A stretch of DNA of 64,000 bases from Anarhynchus alexandrinus (Eukaryota > Chordata > Aves > Charadriiformes > Charadriidae): NCBI GenBank assembly GCA_008711295.1, contig VUYV01000119.1, positions 1,783,524-1,847,523 on the forward strand. Reading direction: 5' to 3'. The notes beneath the pieces were generated by a model. It was not told the origin of the DNA and made no database searches. It saw only the letters and a program-made list of their open reading frames with translations. The first letter of the stretch is position 1. Each line of letters starts with the position of its first letter. The position numbers and the translations under genes are program-made. Of the stretch, positions 49,263 through 62,200 are shown piece by piece.

Positions 49263-52200
49263 GGCTTTCAATCCTGTAAATTGAACAAAGATGCCAGGAG
49301 GCCTGTGTGGATGAACAAGGAGGGATATTTCAACTGGATATTTCTCCATTTGCTAAAGATTTAAAGAAAAACTTTCACCTGCTCATTTGGCTTAATCTTC
49401 TGTGTTCTTCTTTGTCTGCTGGTCTGTAGCACAGAAAACTTTCCAAAATATGTGTCAGTTTCAAGGAAAGGGAATAAGAGATTTTTAATTCAAGTCTTCA
49501 TTCAGAGTGCATGGAAGACTAAAAGAAGGTGAACTTCTTCACTACGAACAAGTGTGGTGAAAAAACATGTGTTTCCAGCCTGACAGCGCTGAGTTCTCTA
49601 GAAAACTTTGAAATATCGTACTGTAGAATAACCTCCAAAACACTTTGCTTTTTCCTACTTAAGCTTTCCAGTAAGCACATAAAGTAGCGTAAGGGTTAGA
49701 GAGTGTTTATAACAGAGAATGTTTGAGAAGATCTATTTGCCGCTATTGCTTCTCCTGGAGATGTGTGGAAATTTTTGCATATCTCATTGCTCAATTTTAA
49801 AATTTCCCCAGCCAAATTTAAAGGATCATCTTTTCTAAATAAATATTCTTATCCACATGCTACAAAACCAGATTTTGATCTCCTCATTCCACCATTGTTG
49901 CTGAGCTTTGTGTGTCTTTCTGCAGACTGGTGCATCTTCAACATACAGAGTGAAGAGAGGATTTTACTCAGAGCATTTCTCTCTAAACTGCCACTTATGT
50001 CCCTGCAGAGGTCTGGAAACACACAGTGTGCTGGGCTGTCTGTAGTTGCCAGCTTGGCAAGATCAGATTTTTTTTTTCAGTTTGTATGTGATGGCTTAGA
50101 CTGGGCTAAATGCTTCACTTCTGCCAGATCTACGGGTCAACGTACAGAGTCACCATATGGTCAGCATATGGAATCATCTCTACAGGAAGCTCAGGATGGT
50201 TTTGAACCACTTGTAGTTCTTCCTGGAGGAGAAAGGGAAAAGGCTTACAATATAATATTATCTTTTAGCGCTCTGTACTTTCCGAAAGGTCATATGATGA
50301 ATTTGGAACTGCGAGCTCCTAGTCTGAGTGAAAATTCAGAGCAATAATGTTAGGAAAGAAAAACTTAACTTTACTCCAATGTGAACAGAAACATGATCTC
50401 CTACTGATTCCCCATTGTCACTGCCATCTGCAAGTTGGGATTTTATGAGGTATTAAATGAGGAAAAAAAAAAAGTTTAAGAAATTTATCTGACACAAACA
50501 CAGTCTTCCAGAAATGAGGGACAGGCTTTTGATAATGAAAAATAAAGCTGTAATATTGACATTTAAACAAAAGCAGTTTGGAGGAAACATATTCATCACT
50601 TTGCTTACTTTGAAAATGACCATTTTCATGTCTTTTGTGCTACGGTTCTCAGAAAAAAGAGGAAGCTTATCAGATTATAACTCTGTTGGCAAAGATCCAG
50701 ACTTGGCTTGAAGAACAGTGCCATGTTTTCCAACCTTGAAATGATACATTAACTGTCTTTTCAGAAGGTGGTAATACGAGTAAAGTACAATCTGACTCAT
50801 GAGTTGGATTCTTGTGTAAGCAACAGTGAGTGCAGTTTCCATCAAGGATAACCTTTATGCATCTGCATTTAGGTGAGCTAATAAAGCAATTTCATTTGAC
50901 TGACCTGGAAAAGTTCCTGACTTCATAAATGTCTGCCGATACTTTTGCAAACACTCGTGGGGATACACTTGACTCTTGACTGGACTGTGCTTTATAGAGG
51001 TGTAAAATTGCACGGGAAAAGAAACTCTCCACTGCTTTTACAAGCTACATGGGAGCTAAACATCTTCCTGTCTTCCTTTACCCTTAAATTACAGCGTACA
51101 AAACAGTGAGAATGGGTTTACTGGAGGCTGCATGACAGGTCTCCAAATATATCGTGAGAGGGGATTATATTGTGCTGTCTTCAGGAGACTGGGTACTGCT
51201 TTGGTGTGCCTGGAAATCCTAGGAAACTGGCTAGCCCTACACACAGGAGTGAAACATGAGCTGGAGGCCATGGCTCATGTACCCATGGTAGTCTCCTGGC
51301 TGCTGGCCAGGCTCCAGACCGTGCTGGCAAGAACAGGGCTTACAATATTTGCTAAGGTTCAGGAAGGTGGCATCCTCGCTTTGGCTGCTCCTGTGCCAGA
51401 TCCATACGCTTTATGCGAATGGCAATCTGAACTCGAGCTTAGGTGCTGAACAGACAAGGCTGTCCCCATCACTGAGGGGCTTTGTTTTGGCTGGAGGTGA
51501 CTCCTAATGTGGGCTGAGATTATATCGTGTGTGGTGACAAAACCTAGCTTGAGAACAAGAGAGCATCACTGCCTCAACTGTCCTCATGCTGCCTCTGGGA
51601 CAGCCCGACTTCACATTGATTTTTATTTCAGGTTACAACAAGCTGTTACCTTTACTTCAGGAAAGCATAGGAAAACACATTGCTGTTTTCTGAACTTCTG
51701 ACTTCAGTGATGTTTTTGATTAAGGAAGGTGTGAATGTGAGTTGCAGGGATTTTTTTAATGAAGAATATCAGCAGATAATCAAATAATGACATAAATCAC
51801 ATTTAGATTGATGTTCATGTATTTCATTGCATTATTGATTCACTCTATTTATCACTTTGATCACTATGTCTTTGTACTCTTTAAATTTCATCCAATCTAA
51901 TGAAGTCTGTCCAAAGCTCCGGATATTCATTCTGAAGAACTATTCTCAGAGAATCTGATCATTTTAAACTATTACCTGCAGTAAAAGTCTACTTGTTTTA
52001 ATCTTCTGTTTAACTTATCTGAATAATTCCATATAAAGTTTGGGGTTTTGGTTAGAAATGCGTGTTTTTTCTTGAAGTAAGGAGCAAAGCTTTATCAGAT
52101 ATTATATATATACATTAAGGAGGAGCAGAGAAAGTATATAAGTGGTTAAGTCAAAATTTTCATGTTAAATACCTGCTCAGGTTTAAATAACTAACTGTAC

Positions 52201-52867
52201 ACTGTAAAGCAGGACACTTTCCTGTTGGAGCTACTGTATGCTATCTAAATCACTAATGTTCCTCACACTAGAGAAGTAATGTAGAGGGGTTAAAACTTTG
52301 AATTAATCTTCCCAGATGTTTGGTGACTGGTCTGGTCGCTGAGATCCTGCCTATTTTAAGGTTGCACTCTAAATGTGTAATCAGTACATTTTGAGGTTCT
52401 TGGTTGTTCTGTGATATGGAATGAGATTATGCAAAAACATTGCTGGCCAACCTGGCCAAAACCAAAGCATTTTCTTATTTTGGTGCAAGCGTTCCTCATT
52501 TACGCCCATGTAACTAGGACCGGGATCTAGCCTCTAGAATGGAAATACCAGAAGACTAGAAGATCTGATTACCCCCTTCCTGTGGGGAAACCCAGTGGTG
52601 ATCACATAAGCATGCATAGATTGAGCTGGGTCCAAATTCCTGTGCTTTACATTTTGTGTAAAAAAACCTTTGCTGAAACTACGCAATGTGGAAAATATGC
52701 ATTATTTAGGTATACCCTGACATATGTGATTGATTATGGTTATTAGCATATGCACATATTTGCAAGGAAAATGGAGCTTGGCTCAAATAGTAGATGTCTT
52801 ATGCTTTATCTCGTAGGTGTAGTTTGATGTATTTTTTCTCAAATATTTATAAAACAAATGATGAATG
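49263..52867. other. Unique sequence; longest non-repeat ORF of the window
   Basis: A 194-codon plus-strand ORF at 49763-50347 is the longest open frame outside CR1. I recognise no domain in it. Its composition is ordinary, with no signal peptide or obvious repeat. A 105-codon ORF at 51132-51449 is also unrecognised. Both may be chance. No repeats found. Confidence 0.35.
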
Positions 52868-53034
52868 CCCAGAGAGGTTGTTGAGGCCCCATCCCTGGAG
52901 GTGTTCAAGGCCAGGCTGGGCGTGGCCTTGGGCAACCTGGTCTAGTGGGAGGTGTCCCTGCCCATGGCAGGGGGGTTGGAACTCGATGATCTTCAAGGTC
53001 CTTTCCAACCTAAACCATTCTATGATTCTATGAT
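52868..53034 (+). mobile_element. Young CR1 LINE 3' end, sense
   Basis: Starts at 'cccagagaggttgttgaggc', continues 'cctggaggtgttcaaggcca', 'ggcaacctggtctagtggga' and 'gatcttcaaggtcctttcca', and ends with two octamers ('cattctatgattctatga'). Near-identical to the reverse complement of 48396-48562. Extreme 5' truncation, 167 bases. Confidence 0.95.
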
Positions 53035-56000
53035 CAGTTAATCAGTTTAAGCATTAATCCCATCATGGCACAGAGAAGCTGATGATTCATTCTTTTAAGA
53101 GAGAATTTTTCGTGGGAATTGAATTAGGCTGTGATTCTTCCAGCAATTAAACATGCATATTTATTCATATAGTTAATGGTTTCGCAATCAATATGTGCTT
53201 TCACAGGTAGTCCTATCACTAATGTATGGAAGTGAGAGAGACTTTGCCAAGAGCTTTTTTATAGGTTTCAAATTTATCATGAAGTTACACTCAGACTGAT
53301 ACATTTGAAGGTTTATGGCTTAGCTACTCCCTTCAGCCTTTTGTCAGGAGTAACCAGCAGTTACTGGCTAATCATTACCTTTACTATTCATCACTTATGA
53401 CAGAGAGTGTGGATGAGACTGGCAAAAATCAAATGAGAAATGTCTGTTTAAAAAATACTTCTACTGCCTCTGTTACTGCAGCTATCTGTGTCCAAGGAAA
53501 TGTTCCAGGTGATTTGTCTGATCTCACTTCATCTTTCCAACTGTTAAAAAGGCGAGTCTAAGCTAATTGTTTTGTCTACTGCCAAATGGAGAAGGACAGA
53601 CCCCCTCAAGCGCAATTCATCCCAACTATTTTGGACAGCTGAGAGGAGATGTATCACTCTGCTGACTATTGAGAGAGCCCGAAAAATGAGGCTGGACAAG
53701 ACATCTCAACTTTTGCTAAATAAATGGCGTTAAACTCTACTTTAGAGAGGAAAGGAAATACTTTTATTTAGTCTAGTGTTTCTAAAGCCTTGGTGACGAG
53801 GTGGAGTTGCCCAGGTATGGGGCAAAGGCTGGATTTACCAAACTCAGAGTTATTGCACAATAACTTTCTCCAAAAGAAACCTCTTCAGAGTGTAACTAGA
53901 GTTACTATTTCTAAGTTAGGTTAGATTTGCATTTATAGAAATGACTGTTTCAGAAGGTGGTGTTTCCGCAGCACTTTTTCCCTACCTTTGGAGCAGAAGG
54001 TTTTTTCCTTGCTAACCTGCTTGTGTGTTCATGGTCAAGGACAGTGCACAGGTGTATGCCAAGGTGTGTGGCACTGACATTATGTGTGGTAGCAAGTTAT
54101 TTGTTGCTGCCATGGACTTTTACTTACCAACATTCACATTTTTTTATTTCAGTGTGGCAGATACTGAAATCATTAGAGGATGCTTTAATCTCTGACTTCT
54201 ACCTATTTATTTTTTTTTTTCAGAAAAGTTTTGAGGACCCTAGGTTTAAGCAGATCCTGAGTCTATGAAAAAAAGTCCTACCTTTACTTGTTTTATCAAG
54301 CCAAACACTTGAGGCCACTTTTCAGAGACTCTGAAACACAGAAGGCAACTCAAGGTGGATATGCCAGTTCACAGAGGGATACGAAACAAGATACTGTTCT
54401 GTGTTTCCCCACAGGTCTCTTTGCCTTTTGGTGTCTGTAACTTCCATGTGACAATTTGCTTGCAAAAAGCCTACATGCTTTGAAGGGTAGATTCATGGGA
54501 AGAAGAGCAAAGGGATCCTTGAACTTTCTCGTTCTATACTAGCATGAGCAGAGGTGACACAAGAGATGACCCAAGCCTTCTGCATCATTGGACTCAAAGG
54601 ATGATGGAAATGGCTTAATCCTTCACCCCACACTGTCCCATCGTATGCACACCTCTGCTTGGGACAATTAAATTGTTTTCTGTGCTTATGGCTGGATGTC
54701 AGAATGAGGCAATTTCTTAGGTTTTACAACACTTTTCCTCTCTTTGCTGTTCAAAGTGCTCAGTTTTGAGCTATTTTGGCACAATGTTACTCCCAAATCA
54801 ATGTTTATCGTCTATTGTCTTCTATTTGAAATGTAACTCAAACAACTGCATGTCTGAGAAAAGCATATTTCCTAAACAAAATCTCACCTTGATAAATAGG
54901 GGCAAAACAGATATTTTCCTCAGTACCTGAAAAAAAATTATTTTCAAACTGTCAGTTATTAGATGGTGATAATACTGTTTAACAAGAACTAAACCTTGTT
55001 CTGTTTTGTGCTCTGTTTTGTTTTTCATGTTTTTGAAGGAAGTTAGTAAGGGTGGTGGAACTTCCCAAGTCTAGCCAGAACACGCTGTTAGGAATAAGTT
55101 ATTAATGCCATGATTTATAGCTCCTACACTGGCAGGTCTGTGGGGCAGTTCTAAGGGTTCCAAAGGTACAGGTCTGTGAAAAATAGCGAAAAATCAATTG
55201 CCTGTGACCTTGTGTGTTCAGTGCACTGGAAGTCATATGTTTCAGAGCTGTTTCCTCTCAGTGTTGGCCTATGCTGCCTGTGTACTGTGTGATGAGACCT
55301 GTTGCTCTGCCAGAAGAAAATTCCTATGTCTGAAGGTAGTGCTGGAAGTGGAGGTCCAGCCCTAAGCCAGCTGCTCGTGCAGCAGCTTCTTATACAGCTC
55401 CATTGCTGCCTTTCCTCGAGCGTTATACTAAGCATAACGGATGTTAAAAGGTAATTTAGAGAATTGTTTTAATTATGGGTTAATTAAGGTCCTTCCATTG
55501 AAACTGCTGCTGCAGTTGCTTGTTGTAGGTGTATCATCTTTATGTTGACTGTAAGGAGTACTGCTGTTTAGTCCCCTCACTGCCTCAATGAGGTAAGAGC
55601 TTGAATAAGTTTAAACCCAAGGCAGGCCTGAAAGTGTTGTTGATATGAAAGGAAAGAAGTCTGAAGAACTCCAGTCCTCAGTAATAACCTTGTCTTGTGG
55701 AAGAACCTGCCTGCCACTTAGTATGTCAACCACTTGGTCTCATACTGCAGCAAAGGATTGACTTCATAATACTGATTTGGCTGCTACTTTAGACATTGTG
55801 ATAAAAAGATACTTTATAAAAACTCATGAAGTTTCAAGTAAGTAAACTAACCACCATCAAAAAGTATGGAAAAATGCTGTTGTTTTGCTACATTTTTTTT
55901 TTAAATCTGTAGGATCATGTATTAAATAACACATAACAAAAGCATGATAAAATTATTAATTTAATTAAAGTTAATTATAAATTTTAGCTGCAAGATCCAT

Positions 56001-57860
56001 AGTTAGGCCCTGTAAAATGAGGAATTAAGGAAACTGAAACACCACTAGAAATTTATTATTTCCATCCACTGTCGTGACAAATCTAAGTATGCAGATAGTG
56101 TGTCCAGTCCCGAAAATCACATTGTCAGTTGGTAAACCAAAAAATATGTCAGGTTTGTTTTTCCTAAAAAGATTTATTTTTCCTTAAAATTTCCTTCTGC
56201 CCCAAATTTCTATTATTTTCTTTTTTTCCATGTCTGGGAATAAAGTTTCTCTCAAATTCTCCCACCCTCCTCTACTTGAATTCTACTTTCTATGGTTCTA
56301 ATTGTAATACAAATGCAAAAGTAACTTTCAGCAGTAAAATGAATCAAGTATCATAATAATTTTTTGTTGTGATTTTTCTAGTGCACCATCCCTATGAAAT
56401 AGAAAATATGTCTAATGATCAGATTGATGGCTTCCATTTACCAGTAATAATTGCTAATATAAAAAAATTGTGAATGTTTATAGATGTATAAAATTTTTTT
56501 GCAGGTGCGTACTTCTACTTTGTTCAGAGAAAATACTCTGACACGAAGAGGAAAGGTACACGCACATGGTTACAATCAGAATCTTGGGAAGAAATTCAAT
56601 TTCAGGAAGCCTGTTGATTAAATTTTTTTTTATTATTTTGTATGAGAACTATTTCATCTTTTCTCATTACGATGACATGTAAACAACGTTACAGCAATTT
56701 CTCTCATTGTTGATTCCTCTTTAGCTGGAATGAAAAAAAGAAACCCACAAAACTTGAAAACAATTTTTAATATAACTTGGCACTCAAGTTTGTACATGAA
56801 AGGAGAGATGAAGCAAGATTCACCTATAATAAAAGAAGAATCACTCAAGTTAAGAGAAAATTCCAAGTAAAATTCAAAGGCAGTTCAAACAATTAACATA
56901 GAATTTAATGCAAAGATGAAAACTCAATATATTAAGAAAGTCAGAGCAATTAAAATGTTCTGCATGTCATTACTCCTAAAAATATGGCAAACCATGACCA
57001 GAACTGTGACAGGTCCTTATAAATGCCTTTTTCTTTCCTTATTATAACCTTTTTTGCTACAGTATTAAGCAAAGTTTGTCGTGCTGTTTCAGAGGGCAAT
57101 TTAGTAATACATGGTTGGAAAAGAAATAAGCCAACCTTAATTACATTTAATACATCTTTCTTTACTGTTTGAAATAATAGCCTGAGATGCCTTTGTTATG
57201 TTGTATACCAGTGTGTCTATATCACACATAATAATAGTTTCCAGTTTCAGTGCATTATGTGGTCATATTTTATGTTTTTATAATTTATTTCTCCCCACTC
57301 CCAAAGCACACATCTTTAATTATATCTGCCAATCCACACCCCATAATTGTAAGATTATCAAAATTCCTGAATGATGCAAAAAATTATCATGACAACATAT
57401 TAACAGATGTCACAGAACAATGCCATGAGGGAAAAAAATGCTTTGGTAGAGCCTCCAGCTATGCAGTTTCACATTTTTTTTTTAAATCAGAGATAATTTA
57501 ATTGCTGGGTTTTGTTTTTAACTTGATAAATTAATTGTAAGAATGAAAGTTCCAGATTCAGAAATAGTTGAATTTGATGAAAGAGTTTAATGGGCTTAAG
57601 ATTTGTCCCAGAGACGATCCTAATCCTAAATCTGCAATTTAATTTACAGACTAGTTACTTAAGTCAGAACTAGCCCTAGCTAACCACATTCCCTGCAATG
57701 AGCCAGGCATTTGTAGCTTGCCCACATGTCTGGAACTTGTTAGGTCTACATGGGATAAATCCTCTAGTTACTGCCTGAAGCTAGACAGTAGTGATGGTTT
57801 ATTACTATAAACCAGGGAATACTAAGTAGAACATTGTCATCTACAATGACCCAAAACCTA
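53035..57860. other. Unique sequence; one weak terminal-exon candidate
   Basis: No repeat family recognised. A splice-acceptor-like run of T ending in CAG at 54221-54223, followed by 15 codons to a stop, is listed under findings. AT-rich unique sequence otherwise. Confidence 0.4.
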
Positions 57861-59222
57861 TAGAATAGCAGAATAATGAAATAGTTGAGGTTGGAAGACA
57901 CCTTTGGAGATTGTCTAGTCTAACTCCCCTTCTCAGAGCAGGTTGAGCTACAGCAGGTTGCTCATGGCTGTGTCCAGTCAGGTTCTGAATATCCCCATGG
58001 ATGGAGACTCCAAAACATCTGTGGGCAAGCTACTCCAGTATTTGACCATCCTCACACTGAAACATTTTTTCTTCTGTTTAAATGAAATTTCCTGTATTTC
58101 AGTTTTTGCCCATTGCCCTCTGTCCTGTCACTGGGCACCCCTGTCAAGAACCATCAGGTATTTATATACATTGTGTATAGGCTCAGGGATGTCCCTCTAA
58201 GCCTTCTCTTCTCCAGGCTGGACAGTCCAAGTGCTCTCAGCCTCTCTTCATATGAAAGATGCTCCACCCTTAATCAGCTTAGTTGCCCTTCATTGGTCAC
58301 ACTCTAATGAGGTCATGTGTCTATTTTACTGGGGAGCCCAAACCCATACATAGCACCCCAGATGTGTCTCACCAGTGCTGAAAGGAGAAGGATCATCTCC
58401 CTCAGCCTGCCGGCAACAGTTTTTCTAATACAGCCCAGAAGGGTGTTGACCTTCTTGGCAGTGAGAGTACATCTATGGGTCATGATCAGCTTGTTGTGCA
58501 CCAGGACTCCAGCTGCCAAGCTGTTTTCCACCTGGTTTGTCCCCAGCATGTGTGGACATATGGGTTTGTTCCTCCCCAGATACAGCACTTTCTCTTTGTT
58601 GAACTTCATGAGGTTCATGTCCAATCACTTCTCCAGCCTGCTGACGTCCCTCTGAATGGCAACACAACCCCCTGGTTTATCAGCCACTCCTCCTAAGTAC
58701 ATGTCATCTGCAAATTTGCTGAGGGTGCACCCTGTCATCCAGGTCGTTAATGAGAATGTTAAACATGAATGATCCCATATTGATCCCTGAGGTACACTGA
58801 TTGTGACTTGCCTTCAACTAGACTTTGTGCCACTGATCACAGTCCTTTGAGCCTGGCATTTCATCCAGTTTTAAATACACTTGACTGTCCACTTTCCTAG
58901 TTTGTCTATGAGGATATTATGGGACACAGTGTTGAAAGCCTTGCTAAAATTGAGATACAACATCCACTGTTTTCCCCGCAATCCACCAACTTGTTCATTT
59001 GATCATGGAAGGTGATCAGGTTGGCTGAGTGTGATATCCCCTTCATTGATCCATGCTGACTACTACCTTCTTGTTCCGCATATAGTCAGAAATGACTTTT
59101 AGGTTTATTTGCTCCATCACCTTCCAGCGGATCAAGGTGAAACTGAACAGCCTGTAGCTCTCTGATTCTCCTTCTTTCCTTTCTTGAAGATGAGAGTGAC
59201 ATTTGCAGTCTTCCAGAAGCCC
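57861..59222 (-). mobile_element. Older CR1 LINE, about 1.35 kb, 5'-truncated
   Basis: Degenerate tail at the left ('tagaatagcagaataatgaa'), then 'tgaggttggaagacaccttt', 'cccatggatggagactccaa', 'aagccttctcttctccaggc' and the RT region, ending near 59222 in 'cttgaagatgagagtgacat' plus 'ttgcagtcttccagaagccc'. The sequence differs from the 7.6 kb copy throughout and resembles the 1-1730 copy in its RT wording (KFNKEK, LGRNxP, LGTNQVENSLA), so both belong to one older lineage. Confidence 0.9.
58313..59215 (-). pseudogene. CR1 reverse transcriptase, decayed
   Basis: Minus-strand pieces: WKTANVTLIFKKGKKENQRA (59215-59135, the fingers region), then a stretch without open frame across the first palm block. 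LSKFADDMYLGG follows, with the catalytic FADD intact at 58714-58703. Next come [18 protein letters not shown] and the LGTNQVENSLA and LGCIRKTVAGRLREMI blocks in 58624-58313. Short deletions remove residues between KFNKEK and VLYLG and in the EKDLGV block. Several frame breaks; non-functional. Confidence 0.82.
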
Positions 59223-62200
59223 AAATATTGTGAGATAGAAAGATGTGGAGCTGTTAGCACTGCAAGTATGTACCTCTCGTGTTGGTCATATGTGCTGAAA
59301 CTGACTGAGAAATAGTTTTTTCGCACAAAAAAAAATGACATTTGTTGTAAATATCTTCATTGTTATTCACCATTCCACATACTTTTTCTTGCCTAGTACA
59401 GTAAGGTTTACTGGTGCCACTGAAGTGATGGGACTACACACACTTTTTTGGCATTGACGTTTGCCTTTGTGACTTTCAGGGACGAGAAATGCCCCAGCTG
59501 AGCAGCCCAGTTCCCATCAGCATTATCTGCTTCAATAATGTGCTGCAACTTGTTTTTTTTTCATGGCTCTCACTTGCAAGCTGGGTTTTCACAAAGAAGA
59601 CATGAAGCTTTGCCAGCTCTGTGTCTTGTTAAAGCTACAGACTTAAGGACAGGACATGCACAGACGAATGTTCAGGCTGGTGAAATGTGCTCTCCACATC
59701 CTGCCAGCAACATACACAGTGGTGGTAGAGCAAAACGGGCAACGTGTTGCACATCCTGGTGCTTGGCGTGAGGGCGCACAGAAATTTCCAAGGGAGAAGA
59801 GGCAGCTTGAATAGAACTGAAGGACTGGATAGGGCTGAAGGAATTATGCGTGGTGCATCCAGTCATACTTTCTCTCCGCTGAGAGAACTGTCCTCAGACC
59901 CACAGTTGGATTTTATCAGGCACGAGGTGTTTTGCTCCAAGAGTCAGTCCTGGAAGAAACTGGTAGTTATGCAATACGGGTGATGGGGGAAACAGCAGTA
60001 AATTAAAGACTTCTGAGAGAGGCGTTCCCAATGCAATCCACATCTTTGGTGTGATTTCCACAGGATTTGTAAGAAATTTGGATGTAAGGCTGTCTAATTT
60101 CTGGGTCATAAGTGAGAAGTCAGGAGATCGATTCCTGTGACTGCTCCACATATAATAGCCAAGATTGTGGATTCAGCTTTCGGCAAGCAAAATACTGTTT
60201 GTAAAAAATTTTAGGTGCACTTCAGAAACCTATGGAATTGGGCAGGGTTTCTTTGTTGGTTTTTCTTGACTTCATGTAAGAGGCTACAGTTTGCCTAATT
60301 TGCACCTGTTGAAGTGCTCATTTGAAGCACAAGTTGAAGTGCTCACCTGGACCTTACCCTTGGGTCTCTGAAATGGTTTGCCAGGGGGATGACATTTCTG
60401 TTACAACACATAGAATAACGGAATGTCAGGTACATTTATGACAGGTATGAACTGTGGCAGAAATATTTTGTCTGTGGACTGGATGGATCATATATTTTCC
60501 TTGTTGGGGATTTGCCTATTAAAATAGAAATTGTTTGCAAAACACTGTATTTAAATCTACTCTCCAACCATCAACAGAATTAAAAACATTCTTTGTTAAG
60601 CCCCTAAGTAATGCAATGGCATGTAAAAAGCAAATTTACAGGGCAGTAAAGTGATTAAAAACTGAAGTGCAGTTAAAATAGCCCTTTAGTTTGATAAATC
60701 ACCAATGAAAACAATAGCTAATTTGCAACTGGTTATTCTAATTAGATCCAGGCTTTTATAAGTGTGTAAAGAACAAATAATGTGCTAAAACAGGGTAGCA
60801 CTGTTGTTCAGTTACTAAGGAAAATACATTTCATTAGGATGAAAAATGGGGTATTAATTGTTTTTTTACAGTTACTCTAATTTGCCTTTGGTATGACCTT
60901 TTCTATTTATTTTCCCAGCTCCACTGTACTTCTGAGTTATGCAGCCATCAGAATTTATATTGTACTATGCTCTTTAGTGAAATATACCATGAGAGAAAAT
61001 TTTGCAGGATCATGTAATTTTCAGGTATACTTTTCGATGCTTTCATGTTACCTGCCAAATTTTCAGGTAATGAGTCCCATGCATCTATAGACTTACCAGT
61101 GAAAGACATAGGTGACGATAATTTTTGCGCACAGGAACACATATGGACCTGGTTTTGTGCATAAAACAGAGAGATCACATGGCCTTATTTTGAGACCTCA
61201 GTCTTAGAAACACTTCTGTACGTGCCAAATATAAGGTGCACGTGTAGCATTGCCTTCATTTCATCTGCCATTTCTTAAATAATTAATCAAAAAAAACTTC
61301 AATTTGGAGAAAAATCTAACAATTTGTTCTTCCATAGCACACAGCGATATGAGTCACATTCTTGTGCTGCATTTCAGATATATTAATTTCTTATGGCTTT
61401 GCATGGTGCTTTTAGCATCTCCCAGACCATGCCAAAGATGGTTATTTTTAAGTGTCTGATTTTCTTTAGCTTACAACAGCTTTGACGGTGCTGAAGTGAT
61501 TCAGAGAGTGATTTAGTATTGTCACATGACAATATTCATGTGACACAGGTACACATAAAAGGTGAAGGAACATCTTAGGCTAGCAAAATTAGATCAATGC
61601 TGCTATTAAAATGAGGAGTCACGGCTATGGGAAACTCAAACTCAGAAATCTAAGAAATATAAAAGAAAACAAAAAAATGCTGTAGGAAAGACTGTATAGA
61701 TATTTCAGACTAAAAGTAAGTACTGCAAAGAAAAGTACAAAGAGAGAAAAATTACTCATGAAAACCATAGGATTTAGGTGGACTGCTAACAAAAAAACAG
61801 GAATATGTTTAAAATATATTTCAGTGTAAAGCTTCAACACACTAATGCCTCTGCACTGAAAAAACGTGGACAATGCATCTCTTAATAAAAGTGAGAGAAT
61901 CAATACCTTTGGATTAAAATACCAAGTAATATTTAAATTTAATCATCTGAAATTGGAAGAATATACATGAACGGGTGCAGCAAGCCTGGCTGATAACTTG
62001 GTGAGGAGAACAGAGATGCATTCAGATGGGTCATCTTTAATGATCTTTATTTTGAGTAGAATAATGTGTTTGGGGGAAGAAAAAAGTTTCATAGAATTAT
62101 ATAAATTTCAGTGGAGACATGTAGATGGTTCCCTTGAGATCCAAGGAAAAAGAAAGAGGCAAGGAAAGAATCAATCATCTTCTAAATGTATTTTTTATGA

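Noticed and set aside
58317..58696. Plus-strand ORFs of 112 and 73 codons
   Set aside because: Antisense to CR1 RT.
59480..59603. Possible exon after 'gtgactttcag' (GREMPQLSSPVPISIICF...)
   Set aside because: Open for about 40 codons only through a T-rich run; nothing else supports it.
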